Assembly: GCA_036504215.1 (NCBI GenBank)
Contig: DASXVO010000054.1
Coordinates: 62,001 to 126,000 of the forward strand
Reading direction: 5' to 3'
Source of the DNA: Vicinamibacterales bacterium
GTDB lineage: Bacteria; Acidobacteriota; Vicinamibacteria; Vicinamibacterales; Fen-181
DNA: 64,000 nt
The notes below the pieces were generated by a model. The model was not told the DNA's origin, ran no database searches, and saw only the letters and a program-made list of their open reading frames with translations. The position numbers were made by a program, and so were the translations under genes. The first letter of the stretch is position 1. Every line of letters begins with the position of its first letter. Positions 8,882 through 16,983 of this stretch are shown one piece after another.

Positions 8882-9688
8882 CTATGGGTTTCCTGGCGCC
8901 GCCGGTGCGCGCACGGGCGCGGACGACGGGCGTGGCGTGCTTCGGGGCGCGGGGAGAGAATCCCGAGAGAGCACGATCATCCGCACACCGGGCGGCAGTG
9001 ACCGGTAGAGCGATGCCGCATCCTTCGGGCCGAGCGCGATGCGCAGCCGCACGCTGTCGTGGTCCCTGCTGGAGAGGGCCGCCACGACATCGTGCCATTT
9101 CGCGCTCCACCACGCGCGGAGGCGCGCCATCCGTCCCGCGTCCCGATCGACGTCCAGCGGACGAACCTCGATCGACCGCCCGTCGTCGAACCGCACCTGG
9201 TACCGCGTCGGGATCGGGTACAGCTCTTCGGGCGTCGGTGGCACGGGCGGGGCCTCGGGCTCGGCGGCGTCCTTGGTGGGCGGCGCGGCCTGGATGACGA
9301 GCCGATCGAGCTGGCGCGGAGGATCGAGTTCACCGTGCGACCAGATGACGTCCTGCCACGGCCGCGGATCGCGGCGCGTGATCCAGGTCACCCGCGGCTG
9401 GCCCACCTGAAGGCCCACGACGCGATACCGCTGGAGCTCGGCGCCGTTCAGCATCAGCGTGAGATCGGCGGCGGCAGGGTCGAGCACGAGGTAGAACTCC
9501 TTGCCGTCGGCCAACTGGATCTGTCGCTCCAGGAGGCCGTTGAGCCGCTGAAGTCTCGCCGCCCGCGCCGAGTTGCCCGACGGGTCCGGCGTGGCCTCGT
9601 CCTTCGCACACGAGGTGGCCGCGAGGGCGGCCGTTCCGGCGACGAGCATCGCCAGCCAGGTCCGCGTGAACGCGTGGTGATGTGCCAT
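8882..9688 (-). CDS. Lipoprotein of unknown function downstream of two L,D-transpeptidases
   Basis: A 268-residue predicted lipoprotein: the signal MAHHHAFTRTWLAMLVAGT is followed by a lipobox LAATSC with the lipidated cysteine near residue 27. A short Arg/Leu-rich helix (ARAARLQRLNGLLERQIQL) precedes a beta-rich region with FYLVLDPAAADLTLMLNGAELQRY, which looks like a small strand-turn domain. The C-terminus is Pro/Ala-rich and low in complexity. No catalytic motif is visible. The 6-bp gap to the upstream L,D-transpeptidase indicates one transcript, so a role in peptidoglycan remodelling or attachment of the envelope is a fair inference. Confidence 0.75.
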   Translation of the reverse strand: MAHHHAFTRTWLAMLVAGTAALAATSCAKDEATPDPSGNSARAARLQRLNGLLERQIQLADGKEFYLVLDPAAADLTLMLNGAELQRYRVVGLQVGQPRVTWITRRDPRPWQDVIWSHGELDPPRQLDRLVIQAAPPTKDAAEPEAPPVPPTPEELYPIPTRYQVRFDDGRSIEVRPLDVDRDAGRMARLRAWWSAKWHDVVAALSSRDHDSVRLRIALGPKDAASLYRSLPPGVRMIVLSRDSLPAPRSTPRPSSAPVRAPAAPGNP

Positions 9689-9694
9689 GGCGTC

Positions 9695-10498
9695 TCAGTA
9701 GATGAAGATGTGGGTGCCGATCCGCGCGTTCGCCCAGACCTGCCGCAGGTCGTCGCGTCCGACGCGGATGCAGCCGTGCGAGACGGCACGGCCCAGCAGG
9801 CGTTCGTAGAGCGTTCCGTGGATCATGTAGCCGTTGCCGAAGTTGAGGGCGTACTCCCCGAGCGAGCCCGACTCGAGCCGGTCGGCCGGGTTGACGGGGA
9901 TCGGCTGGTTTTCCTCCACGAAGGCCCAGTCGGGCTTTGCCCACACCGGGTTGCGCCTCATCGACAGAACCTCGAACCGTCCTCGCGGCGAGTCGAACAC
10001 CCACTCTCGCTTCTTGCCGCCGGACTCCTTCAGTACCATCCCCGACCCGGCCGAGCACTTCGCCTCGAGCAGCGTGTCGTCATCGCGCTTGAGGTAGAGC
10101 CGGTTCTGCGTCTGGTCGATGACGATGTAGACGCCTCGGGGGACGGTCGCCTTGAGACGCGCGGTGAGGTCGCGGTTCCGCCGGTCGAGACGCACGGCCC
10201 CTTGCCTCAGTTCCCGTTCGGTGGTCGCCGCTTTGGCCACGATCGGAGGCGGTTGGTCGACATACGGCTCGTAGTGGTAGCCGGTGCCGGCCCAGGCGAT
10301 GCTGGCGAGCAGCGCGGCGATCCCGGCCGCGACGGCTGTCGATCGCCGGTCGAGGGGAACCGGACCGAGGCGGCGCGGCCCGCGCACGACGCTCCGAGCC
10401 TGGTCGGCCTCCGGAGGCTGGGCGGCCGGGCGAGGTTCAGGGTCTGCGGTCGGCGGCGTCCCGGCGGCGTCCCCTGGCGAACTCGGCAATGGGTCCAT
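9695..10498 (-). CDS. L,D-transpeptidase (YkuD domain)
   Basis: Peptidoglycan 3-3 cross-linking or protein-attachment enzyme. A cytoplasmic Pro-rich N-terminus, a single membrane anchor (STAVAAGIAALLASIAWAG) and an extracytoplasmic YkuD domain (from about residue 110) end in the catalytic motif HGTLYERLLGRAVSHGCIRV, where His and Cys are the active residues. I choose the ATG at 10498 because GGGAG stands 8 bases upstream; a TTG at 10516 is the alternative. Either start lies inside the 3' end of the upstream L,D-transpeptidase gene, giving a 62-bp overlap in a different frame. Two adjacent YkuD genes in one operon suggest division of labour, for example cross-linking versus lipoprotein anchoring. 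Confidence 0.9.
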   Translation of the reverse strand: MDPLPSSPGDAAGTPPTADPEPRPAAQPPEADQARSVVRGPRRLGPVPLDRRSTAVAAGIAALLASIAWAGTGYHYEPYVDQPPPIVAKAATTERELRQGAVRLDRRNRDLTARLKATVPRGVYIVIDQTQNRLYLKRDDDTLLEAKCSAGSGMVLKESGGKKREWVFDSPRGRFEVLSMRRNPVWAKPDWAFVEENQPIPVNPADRLESGSLGEYALNFGNGYMIHGTLYERLLGRAVSHGCIRVGRDDLRQVWANARIGTHIFIY

Positions 10499-11618
10499 AG
10501 GTGTCGCTCCCGACAATGGTCACGGGTGTGCCCACGCTCACGCGGCCGAACAGGTCCTCGATCTCCGGATTGGTGACCGCGACGCACCCTTCCGTCCAGT
10601 CGCGGCGACGCCCGCCTCCGCCATGGATCTCGATGAGCCCGCCGATTCGGGCCGACGCCGGGATGTCGCCGCGGCGACGAGCGCGGCCGAACTCCGCACG
10701 ATCGCCGGCGTTGGGATAGTCGATGAGCAGCGCCTTGTAGAAGTCGGACGCCAGGTGGTCCAGCCGAGCCACGACGCGGTAGCGTCCCTCGGGCGTGGAG
10801 CCGTCGCCCTCCCGGCGTTTGTCGGCAATCCAGTTGAAGCCGAGTTCGACGGTATAGGTCTTCACCGGCTCGCCGCGCACGAAGAGCGTCATCTCGTGCG
10901 CGTCCTTCACGACGACGATGGCCGCGCGCCCCTCGCGTCGGGACCAGGCAATCGTCTCGCGTTTCCAGCCCTGCCATCGCGCGATCGTCCCGGCGTCGGC
11001 GTACCGGGCCGCGAGCGCGGCGGCCCGGTCGCGGACCTGGTCGGCCAGCGCCGCCGCCACCCGGGCGCGCGCCGCGGCCGTCTCGAGATCGCCCGCGTGC
11101 TGGTAGGCACGTGCCTCGTCGAGGACGGTGCGTGAGGTCGCCAGGAGTTGTCGATCGGGTCCGAGGTAGATCGTCGCCGCGGCCGTCTCGGCGGCCGCGA
11201 CCGCCTGGCTGGCCTTGTCGATCTGCTCGCCGGCGGAGTTGGCTCCTGCGGCGCGCCGGTCGCGTGCCGACCGCTCAGCGGCGCGCGCGGAGGCTTCGGC
11301 CGCCGACCACGCGGCGACGACGGGCGCCGCGTCGGGGATTGGCCACACGCGAACCTGCTCGACGCGCTGCCGCGTGAGCGCCTCGCGCGACGCACGTTCG
11401 GCGACCGCCAACTCGTCCGGCGCCCAGTGCATCGCGTTCGCGGCTCGCGCGGCACCGACGGCGGAGCCGGCGGCGGCGGCCGCCATCTGCATCATCGCGC
11501 CGCGGCGAAGCGCCACGCCTCGCACGGCCAACGCCGCGCCGGCCAGGCACACCACACCAACGGCCACTGCGCCGGCCGTCCGCCACGCATGGCGACTACC
11601 GCGCCGCATGAGCCTCAC
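10437..11618 (-). CDS. L,D-transpeptidase-like protein (YkuD) with long helical N-terminal region
   Basis: A 393-residue protein: TM or signal segment at 11-35 (TAGAVAVGVVCLAGAALAV), a helical Ala/Arg-rich region to about residue 220, then a YkuD domain beginning AAIVVVKDAHEMTLFVRGE. The active-site stretch is EIHGGGGRRRDWTEGCVAV: His, then TEGC in place of the usual S-x-GC, with the nucleophilic Cys kept. The domain has the substrate-binding GSTPEGRY segment. It lies 31 bp after the alanine-rich lipoprotein gene and overlaps the next transpeptidase by 62 bp. The helical part could be a coiled-coil that reaches across the periplasm. The Thr for Ser change should not abolish activity. Confidence 0.85.
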   Translation of the reverse strand: MRLMRRGSRHAWRTAGAVAVGVVCLAGAALAVRGVALRRGAMMQMAAAAAGSAVGAARAANAMHWAPDELAVAERASREALTRQRVEQVRVWPIPDAAPVVAAWSAAEASARAAERSARDRRAAGANSAGEQIDKASQAVAAAETAAATIYLGPDRQLLATSRTVLDEARAYQHAGDLETAAARARVAAALADQVRDRAAALAARYADAGTIARWQGWKRETIAWSRREGRAAIVVVKDAHEMTLFVRGEPVKTYTVELGFNWIADKRREGDGSTPEGRYRVVARLDHLASDFYKALLIDYPNAGDRAEFGRARRRGDIPASARIGGLIEIHGGGGRRRDWTEGCVAVTNPEIEDLFGRVSVGTPVTIVGSDTYGPIAEFARGRRRDAADRRP

Positions 11619-11649
11619 CCCGCACGTCGTCGCTGCTCCGAGACCAGCG

Positions 11650-12240
11650 CTACTTCTTCTTGACGGCCATGGCCGCCTCGACCGAGGTCTTGACCGTCGT
11701 GGCCGCGTTCTTCGCCGACTCCGCCTTCGCCTTCACCTCGAGGAACTTCGCCGTGCCCATGGCCGCCTCGGCCTCGGTGATGGTGGTCGCCGCGTTGGTG
11801 AGGTCGGTCTTCATGGCCGCGATGTCGGCAGCCGAGCCCTTGCCCTTCGGCGCCTTGTCGAGGAGGCCCTGAGCCTCGGTGAGCGCGGCCTTCGCGTCGG
11901 CGATGGCCTGGGTGGCGTCGGCCTTCGCCTTCTCCTTGCCGGCCGCGGCGTCCGCGGCGGCCTTCTCGCCGGCGGCCTTCGCGGCGAGGGCGAGGTCCTT
12001 GGCCTTGTCGAACGACTTGAACATCTTGCCGTCCTGCGCCTTCAGTTCGGCGTCGAGCGCGGCCTGGGCGTCCTCGGCCGCCTTCAACGACGCGGCGGCG
12101 TACTCGCCCGCGCCAGCCGTGCCGGCGGCGGTGATCGCGGCCTTCGCTGCATCGATGTCGGCTGTCGGCGGCGTGCCGCAGCCGACGACTGTGACGGCCA
12201 GGCCGAGAACCAGGATGGAAAGTCCGAGACGAATGCGCAT
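11650..12240 (-). CDS. Alanine/lysine-rich helical lipoprotein
   Basis: A 196-residue lipoprotein. From the ATG at 12240 the product begins MRIRLGLSILVLGLAVTVVGCG, with the lipobox VVGC; AAAGGAGA lies just upstream on the minus strand. A start at 12330 would add 30 unrelated residues, so I reject it. The mature part is almost entirely Ala, Lys, Asp and Glu in helix-forming spacing (for example AAGEKAAADAAAGKEKAKAD), consistent with a long coiled-coil like Lpp or DUF4398 proteins, and ends in Lys-Lys-Lys. C-terminal lysines recall Braun lipoprotein, which L,D-transpeptidases attach to peptidoglycan. Two such enzymes are encoded directly downstream, so this protein is a plausible substrate. That link is inference. 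Confidence 0.8.
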   Translation of the reverse strand: MRIRLGLSILVLGLAVTVVGCGTPPTADIDAAKAAITAAGTAGAGEYAAASLKAAEDAQAALDAELKAQDGKMFKSFDKAKDLALAAKAAGEKAAADAAAGKEKAKADATQAIADAKAALTEAQGLLDKAPKGKGSAADIAAMKTDLTNAATTITEAEAAMGTAKFLEVKAKAESAKNAATTVKTSVEAAMAVKKK

Positions 12241-12420
12241 GATCTGTCTCCTTTGAACGGTGTCCCGCGACCTCACTCCGGGCCTCGGGAACGCACGGCG
12301 GATCATACTACTGCCCGACCGTGACGGCACGTGTTCCCTTCGCGCGCGGACGGGGACGGGGCCATGATGGACCCGGTTGCTTCGCCGTCGCGCCGTGGCC
12401 GATGCCGTGGGAACCCTGAT

Positions 12421-12870
12421 GTGACCTCTTCCAGCCTTCGGATCCGCATTGTCGCACTGGTGATGCTGGCGGCGAGTCCGGGCGTCGTCGTGCCCTGCTG
12501 CGCCATCGGTACCCAGCGCCGAGCTGCGCGCGAGGCATCCTCGAGGGCCTCGCCAGCCATCCTTCCATCGTGGCCCTCGACGCCACGGCGCCCAACCGCG
12601 ACTTGTTCTGCAGCTCGCTGCCCTCGCCCGGGTCCCTCAATCTCATGGACCGTGAGTACGTCAGGAGGGCGCTGGCCACCCGACAGTTCACGGTCGGGGA
12701 GTTCCGGATCGGGCGGCTCAACGGCCGACCGGTGCTGGCGTGTGCCCTGCCGCTGCTCCGTTTGCCCTGCCGCTGCTCGACGAGGCGGGCGCGCCCGCGA
12801 TCCTGATCGTCGTCCCCACCAGGAGGCGCATCGATTCGTGGGTCATGGTTGCCGCCGGTGGACGGTTGGG
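12421..12870 (+). pseudogene. Decayed N-terminal part of a Cache-domain sensor protein
   Basis: Three frames in succession read as one degraded membrane sensor. Frame one (from 12421) gives an N-terminal TM segment (SLRIRIVALVMLAASPGVVV) and QRRAAREA. A second frame (about 12532-12758) gives GILEGLASHPSIVALD, then FCSSLPSPGSLNLMDREYV, RRALATRQFTVGEF and RIGRLNGRPVLACALPLL, closely like the dCache/PDC domain of acidobacterial hybrid kinases. A third frame (from about 12764) restores ALPLLDEAGAPAILIVVPT. Much of the sensory domain between TM and GILEGL is missing, and no kinase domain follows. The last frame change is caused by a 20-bp tandem duplication. No intact copy exists in this window. 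Confidence 0.65.
12743..12778. repeat. 20-bp tandem duplication causing a frameshift
   Basis: TGCCCTGCCGCTGCTC occurs at 12743-12758 and again at 12763-12778, a direct repeat with a 20-bp period. Because 20 is not a multiple of three it shifts the frame of the Cache-domain remnant; removing one unit rejoins ALPLL to DEAGAP. It looks like a slipped-strand duplication. Confidence 0.7.
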
Positions 12871-13848
12871 TCAATGCCGCGCCGGGTACTTCATCTCGCC
12901 CGCGCGAATCGGCACCGTGAGCAGGTTCTCCTTCGGCGGAATCGGGCAGTTGTAATGAGGCGAGTAGTTGCACAGCGGGTTGGTCGCCTTGTTGAAGTCC
13001 AGCACGTAGGTGCCGCCGGCCTCCGCGCACGGGATGAACAGGTAGCGGCCAACCTCGTACGTCTCGTTGCCCGTCGTCAGGTCGCGGAATGCCACGAACA
13101 GCTCATCGCCGGCCTTGGGTGACGCGACACTCGCCAGGACCGTCAGGCGCTGCGCGGTTCGGTCGACGCTGAACTCGAAGGTTCCCACCCGAAAGTACTC
13201 CTTCCGCAGACCCCGACTCGTCGTGATCGTCACCGGCGCGGGGGTCGGGTTCGCCACGTAGCGGGCCTTCACCTGGAGTGATGGAGCGGGCGGGTACCAC
13301 TTCAGGCCTGCGTAGGCTGTTCGCGCGGGCAACTCGGGATCGAACACCCGCGCGTTTCCCGTGTCCGGCCGCGCGTACAACTCCACGAAGAACCTGCCGA
13401 TGCGGACCACCTCGCGCGGCGCGAGCTTCGTCCGTCCGGTCACGGCCGCACCCGGCAGTCCCGAGACGTCACCCTCGCCGCTCGTCTTGACCACGAGGGG
13501 AGGCGTTCCCGCCACCGGCGTCACCCAGAACGCGCCGGCGTCCAAGGTGAGTTCGATGATGTCAGGCGCCGCGGGACTCGTGCCGAACTCCGCGCCGGAG
13601 GGCCCAATCCCGAGACGCATCGCCTGCCCTGGTGAGAAGTACTGCACGGCAACCGCCGTGAACGGCGACATCGGTGCGTTCGCGTACGCGTCATCGGCTG
13701 TCTTGTGCGAAGCCAGGATCGCGGCAACCGGGTCGGTCGGCGTTGCGGCGGGCTTCTGCGCGCCGCCTTGCGCGGGTGCGACACAGGGAACCGCCAGCGC
13801 CGCCATCATCACCAGGACAATCCGTCTTCGCAGACTGTTTCCGCTCAT
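12871..13848 (-). CDS. Exported DUF1684 protein
   Basis: A 325-residue protein with a signal peptide (LVMMAALAVPCVAPAQG, cleavage around residue 27). The body matches the DUF1684 layout as I recall it: an N-terminal half with FTAVAVQYFSPGQAMRLGIGP, a middle segment GLKWYPPAPSLQVKARYV, and the conserved C-terminal core FEFSVDRTAQRLTVLAS, DELFVAFRDLTTGNETYEVG, RYLFIP, YVLDFNKATNPLCNYSPHYN and CPIPPKENLLTVPIRAGE. The Asn/Cys/His/Tyr cluster (NPLCNYSPHYNCPIPP) is the most conserved part and could form a binding site. The biochemical function of the family is not established to my knowledge. It is monocistronic and divergent from the next gene, with 208 bp between. Confidence 0.85.
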   Translation of the reverse strand: MSGNSLRRRIVLVMMAALAVPCVAPAQGGAQKPAATPTDPVAAILASHKTADDAYANAPMSPFTAVAVQYFSPGQAMRLGIGPSGAEFGTSPAAPDIIELTLDAGAFWVTPVAGTPPLVVKTSGEGDVSGLPGAAVTGRTKLAPREVVRIGRFFVELYARPDTGNARVFDPELPARTAYAGLKWYPPAPSLQVKARYVANPTPAPVTITTSRGLRKEYFRVGTFEFSVDRTAQRLTVLASVASPKAGDELFVAFRDLTTGNETYEVGRYLFIPCAEAGGTYVLDFNKATNPLCNYSPHYNCPIPPKENLLTVPIRAGEMKYPARH

Positions 13849-14056
13849 GAGTACCTACGACTTTCTGTGGGCAGCGGTGGACGCCGCCGTCGCTGATGTG
13901 AAACCGACGTTTGCGCCGGCGTGCGGACCAGGAAGCAGTATACGGCGCCGGCCGGCGTAACATACTCGGACGGTCGGCCTGCCGTGACCGGGCCAGGCGG
14001 TGGCACGATCCACCCGCGCGACCGGAAGCGATAGAGTGGGGGTGGGAGCAAACGTA

Positions 14057-14899
14057 ATGACCAAAGCGGGCAACCGGATCTCGTCGATAGGAACCACGCG
14101 CACATTTCTCGCGGTCGGGGCCTGCTCGGAGGCGCTGTTCAACGTCCTGGACCGCGCGTTCGAACACCCCTTGAAGGCCGAGGAGCACGCCGCCGTGCCC
14201 TTCGCGGGCGGAATCATGCAGCACGGCTACCAGTGCGGCATGATTTGGGGCGCGGCGCTGGCCGCAGGGGCACAGGCGTATCGACGCTTCGGTTCGGGTC
14301 CCGAAGCCGAGATGAGGGCGATCATCGCCGCACGAAGGCTCGTGGACGCCTTCCGCGCCCGCAATGGACACATCAACTGTCTCGAGATCACCGACCTGGA
14401 CCAGTCGTCGTCAACCATGAAGATGATGACCTATTTCCTCCTGAAAGGCGGGACCATCGGTTGTTTTCGCATGGCCGCGAAATATGCCCCGGTCGCGTTC
14501 AGTGAGATAGACGCGGCTCTCTCCGACGCGCACGTCGAGGCGCCCTCCGCTCCGGTGAGTTGCGCGGCGATGCTGGCGCGGAAGATGGGTGCATCCGACG
14601 TGCACGCCGTCATGGCCGCGGGACTGGCGGGCGGAATCGGCCTGTGTGGAGGTGCCTGCGGGGCGTTGGGGGCCGCGATCTGGATCATCGGGATGAGAGA
14701 CAGCAGGGAACGAGACGGCAAGGTCGGTTTCAGGGATCCCGGCGCGGCGAGGGCCATTGAAGCGTTCATGAAGTGCACCGACTACGAATTCGAGTGCTCC
14801 GAGATAGTCGGACGGAGATTCGAGAGCGTCGGCGACCACGCCGGGCACGTTTGCGCTGGAGGCTGCTCGAAGATCATCGAGACGTTGGCTGCTCAGTGA
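14057..14899 (+). CDS. Tandem C_GCAxxG_C_C-type putative redox protein
   Basis: A 280-residue protein with two copies of the small C_GCAxxG_C_C helical unit. Unit one: ACSEALFNVLDRAF, then GGIMQHGYQCGMIWGAALAAG, with CGMxxG as the signature. Unit two: SCAAMLARKM, then GLAGGIGLCGGACGALGAAIW. Extra cysteines follow in the linker (HINCLEI) and C-terminus (MKCTDYEFECSEIVG, HVCAGGCSKII). The pattern suggests a redox or metal protein, but no reaction is known for the family. I place the start at 14057, with GGTGGGAG about 8 bases before the ATG, rather than at 14000. There is no signal peptide, so it is cytoplasmic. It is a single gene transcribed away from the DUF1684 gene. Confidence 0.75.
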   Translation: MTKAGNRISSIGTTRTFLAVGACSEALFNVLDRAFEHPLKAEEHAAVPFAGGIMQHGYQCGMIWGAALAAGAQAYRRFGSGPEAEMRAIIAARRLVDAFRARNGHINCLEITDLDQSSSTMKMMTYFLLKGGTIGCFRMAAKYAPVAFSEIDAALSDAHVEAPSAPVSCAAMLARKMGASDVHAVMAAGLAGGIGLCGGACGALGAAIWIIGMRDSRERDGKVGFRDPGAARAIEAFMKCTDYEFECSEIVGRRFESVGDHAGHVCAGGCSKIIETLAAQ

Positions 14900-15027
14900 T
14901 GCCAGCGGGGGCGGGCCGACCGGGAGGAACGCGCACACCTGTGACGGAGGTTCACGGCTGCTCGCGCCCCACGCCTCGTCCTGTCAAGCACTTGCGGTAT
15001 GGCTCGAAGGTTGCTGTGGCACCGGGC

Positions 15028-16284
15028 ATGATTCAGCGCATGACACGCCTCGCCCTCGTCCTGCTCCTGTTCGTGCCCGGCGTCGCGTTCGGTCGGGGGC
15101 CGCAGGCCCCGACCAACGTCAACACTCGCTACGAGGTCGAGAGCGTCTCGGTCTCCGGCGTCTCGGACTCGACGATCAGCCGGTCGCTGCGCCGCGACAT
15201 GCAGAAGCTCGTTGGGAACAAGTACGATCCCGACGCAGCCGACCATTTCGCCCACAGACTGCGGAGCGAGCTGCAGGGCTACACGGTGACCGTCAAGGTG
15301 AAGCGCGGCGAGCGTCCCGACTGCGTCAAGGTCGTCTACGACGCGGAGCGAACCCGGAGACCCTCGTTCGACGCGCGCGTGTCGCCGCTTCTCTACACCA
15401 CCCACGACGGATTCAGCGGCGCCATCGTGCCCGGCTTCGAGACGCACCACAACTACTTCTCGTTCGGTCTCGTCAGCAGCGCCGACGAACTGCTCGAGCG
15501 CAACAATGGTGTGCTCCTGCGCTACGAGCACCGCAGGGTTGGAACCGACAAGGTGCAGGTCGGCTTCGAGTACGACTACTTCCACCCCTCCTTCGAGAGT
15601 GAGACGGAGGCGGCCCTCGTGACTGCTCCCTGGGTTCCCGGGACCTACCGCCGGCGGGAGGTCTTCTCGCCTTCGGTCTCGGTTCTTCCGATCCGGGACA
15701 TCAAGGTGACGTTCGGCGGCAGTTTCCAGACGCTGGAGATGCAGTACCCGACGCCCCACGACCAGGCCGCAAACGCATTCACCTTCGGCGTGCAGTTCCG
15801 GCGCGACGTGCGGCCGCGCCGCGGTCTCCGCCACTCGATCGGCGCCGAATACAGCGTGCGCGACGCGACATCGACGCTCGAGAGCGACTTCTCCTACACC
15901 CGACACCTGGTCGCGGCCGACTACACGCTCCGCGTGAGACGACAGTCGTTCGGGCTCCACTTCCAGGGCGGTCACCTCAGCGGCCGGGCCCCGCTGTTCG
16001 AGCGCTTCTCGATCGGCAACGCCACGACGCTGCGAGGATGGGACAAGTTCGACGTCGCCCCGCTCGGCGGCAGCCGGCTCGCCTACGGCTCGCTCGAGTA
16101 CCGATACCGTCCGTTCCAGGTGTTCTACGACTTCGGCTCGGTCTGGGAGCCGTCGCAGGGTGTGGACGTGAAACACAGCGTCGGGGTCGGGTTGGCGTGG
16201 AAGAACGGCTTCTTCATGTCGCTAGGGATCCCCCTCCGGTTCCACGGCGTGACACCCGCGTTCATGTTCGGCTTCAGGCGCTAG
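15028..16284 (+). CDS. Omp85/BamA-TamA-like outer membrane beta-barrel protein
   Basis: A 418-residue outer membrane protein. Signal peptide MIQRMTRLALVLLLFVPGVAFG, one POTRA-like domain (about 30-110: YEVESVSVSGVSDSTISRSL ... YTVTVKVKRGE), then a 16-strand-type barrel domain with alternating aromatic strands. The late signature GNATTLRGWDKFDVAPLGGS is the Omp85 loop-6 motif (usually VRGF/VRGY), here LRGW, followed by YGSLEYRYRP and VFYDFGSVW. One POTRA makes it smaller than BamA, nearer to short Omp85 or patatin-less TpsB forms. It is the first gene of a run with an exported protein and an NtrY/NtrC pair. The ATG at 15040 is an alternative start. Confidence 0.85.
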   Translation: MIQRMTRLALVLLLFVPGVAFGRGPQAPTNVNTRYEVESVSVSGVSDSTISRSLRRDMQKLVGNKYDPDAADHFAHRLRSELQGYTVTVKVKRGERPDCVKVVYDAERTRRPSFDARVSPLLYTTHDGFSGAIVPGFETHHNYFSFGLVSSADELLERNNGVLLRYEHRRVGTDKVQVGFEYDYFHPSFESETEAALVTAPWVPGTYRRREVFSPSVSVLPIRDIKVTFGGSFQTLEMQYPTPHDQAANAFTFGVQFRRDVRPRRGLRHSIGAEYSVRDATSTLESDFSYTRHLVAADYTLRVRRQSFGLHFQGGHLSGRAPLFERFSIGNATTLRGWDKFDVAPLGGSRLAYGSLEYRYRPFQVFYDFGSVWEPSQGVDVKHSVGVGLAWKNGFFMSLGIPLRFHGVTPAFMFGFRR

Positions 16285-16301
16285 TTCCGCGGGTGACTGA
16301 C

Positions 16302-16943
16302 ATGACCCAGCCATTCATCACCTGCGGCACCGACCACCCGCACCGGCGCGGCCGGCGCCGCGTCCGGGCGTTGCTCGGTGCGGCCGTGGCGCTTGCCGTG
16401 TTCTCTCACCTGTCGGCGCAGTCCGCGCTGTTGAAGGTCGAACGCGACGGTGATCGCCTCCGTCTCTCGGCTCCCCAGTTTCACGTCCTCACGGGCACGC
16501 CGCTCCAGCGCTTGCGCGATGGCAGGTCGGTGACCTACGTCTTCTCCGCATCGCTCCAGGTCGAACGCGGGGGGGCGCGAGGTGCCAGCCTCACGCGGCA
16601 GGTGATCTTCAGCTACGACCTCTGGGAAGAGCGATTCTCGGTGGCGCAGGTGGACGACCCGAAGGTGGCCAGGTCGCACCTGACGGCCGCGGCGGCAGAG
16701 GCCTGGTGCCTCGAGCTCCTGGCGCTGCCGGTCCGGGCCGCCCCGGCGGACAAAACCTTCGTGGTAAAGTTGGAATGCTCGTTGCGCGAGGAAGGCGCGC
16801 AGGCCGCCGACGCGCCTTCGGCCGCGACGTTCACGGGCTTGATCGACCTGCTCAGCCGCAAGACACGCGCGGCGCCGCCCCGCTGGGAGGCGGTTTCCCT
16901 CCCGCAGCGGCTCGCCGACATCAAGGACAAGGCGCCGAAGTGA
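16302..16943 (+). CDS. Exported protein of unknown function, DUF4390-like
   Basis: A 213-residue protein with a basic N-terminus and one signal or anchor segment (VRALLGAAVALAVFSHLSAQ). The mature part is a single beta-rich domain with LKVERDGDRLRLSAPQFHVL, TYVFSASLQVERGG and VIFSYDLWEERFSV, the layout of DUF4390 proteins, which usually sit just before an NtrY-type kinase, as this one does. The assignment is by gene order and general look rather than by strong motifs. It starts 17 bp after the Omp85 gene and ends 40 bp before the kinase, so it probably belongs to the same transcript. It could be a periplasmic ligand sensor or envelope factor for the kinase. Confidence 0.65.
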   Translation: MTQPFITCGTDHPHRRGRRRVRALLGAAVALAVFSHLSAQSALLKVERDGDRLRLSAPQFHVLTGTPLQRLRDGRSVTYVFSASLQVERGGARGASLTRQVIFSYDLWEERFSVAQVDDPKVARSHLTAAAAEAWCLELLALPVRAAPADKTFVVKLECSLREEGAQAADAPSAATFTGLIDLLSRKTRAAPPRWEAVSLPQRLADIKDKAPK

Positions 16944-16983
16944 CCGAGCGAGCACGCCGGGGTGGGGAGGGCCGACTCTCGAC

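Noticed and set aside
14900-15027. Possible RNA gene in the gap before the Omp85 gene
   Set aside because: I looked for a tRNA-like T-loop and acceptor pairing in the GC-rich stretch and found none.
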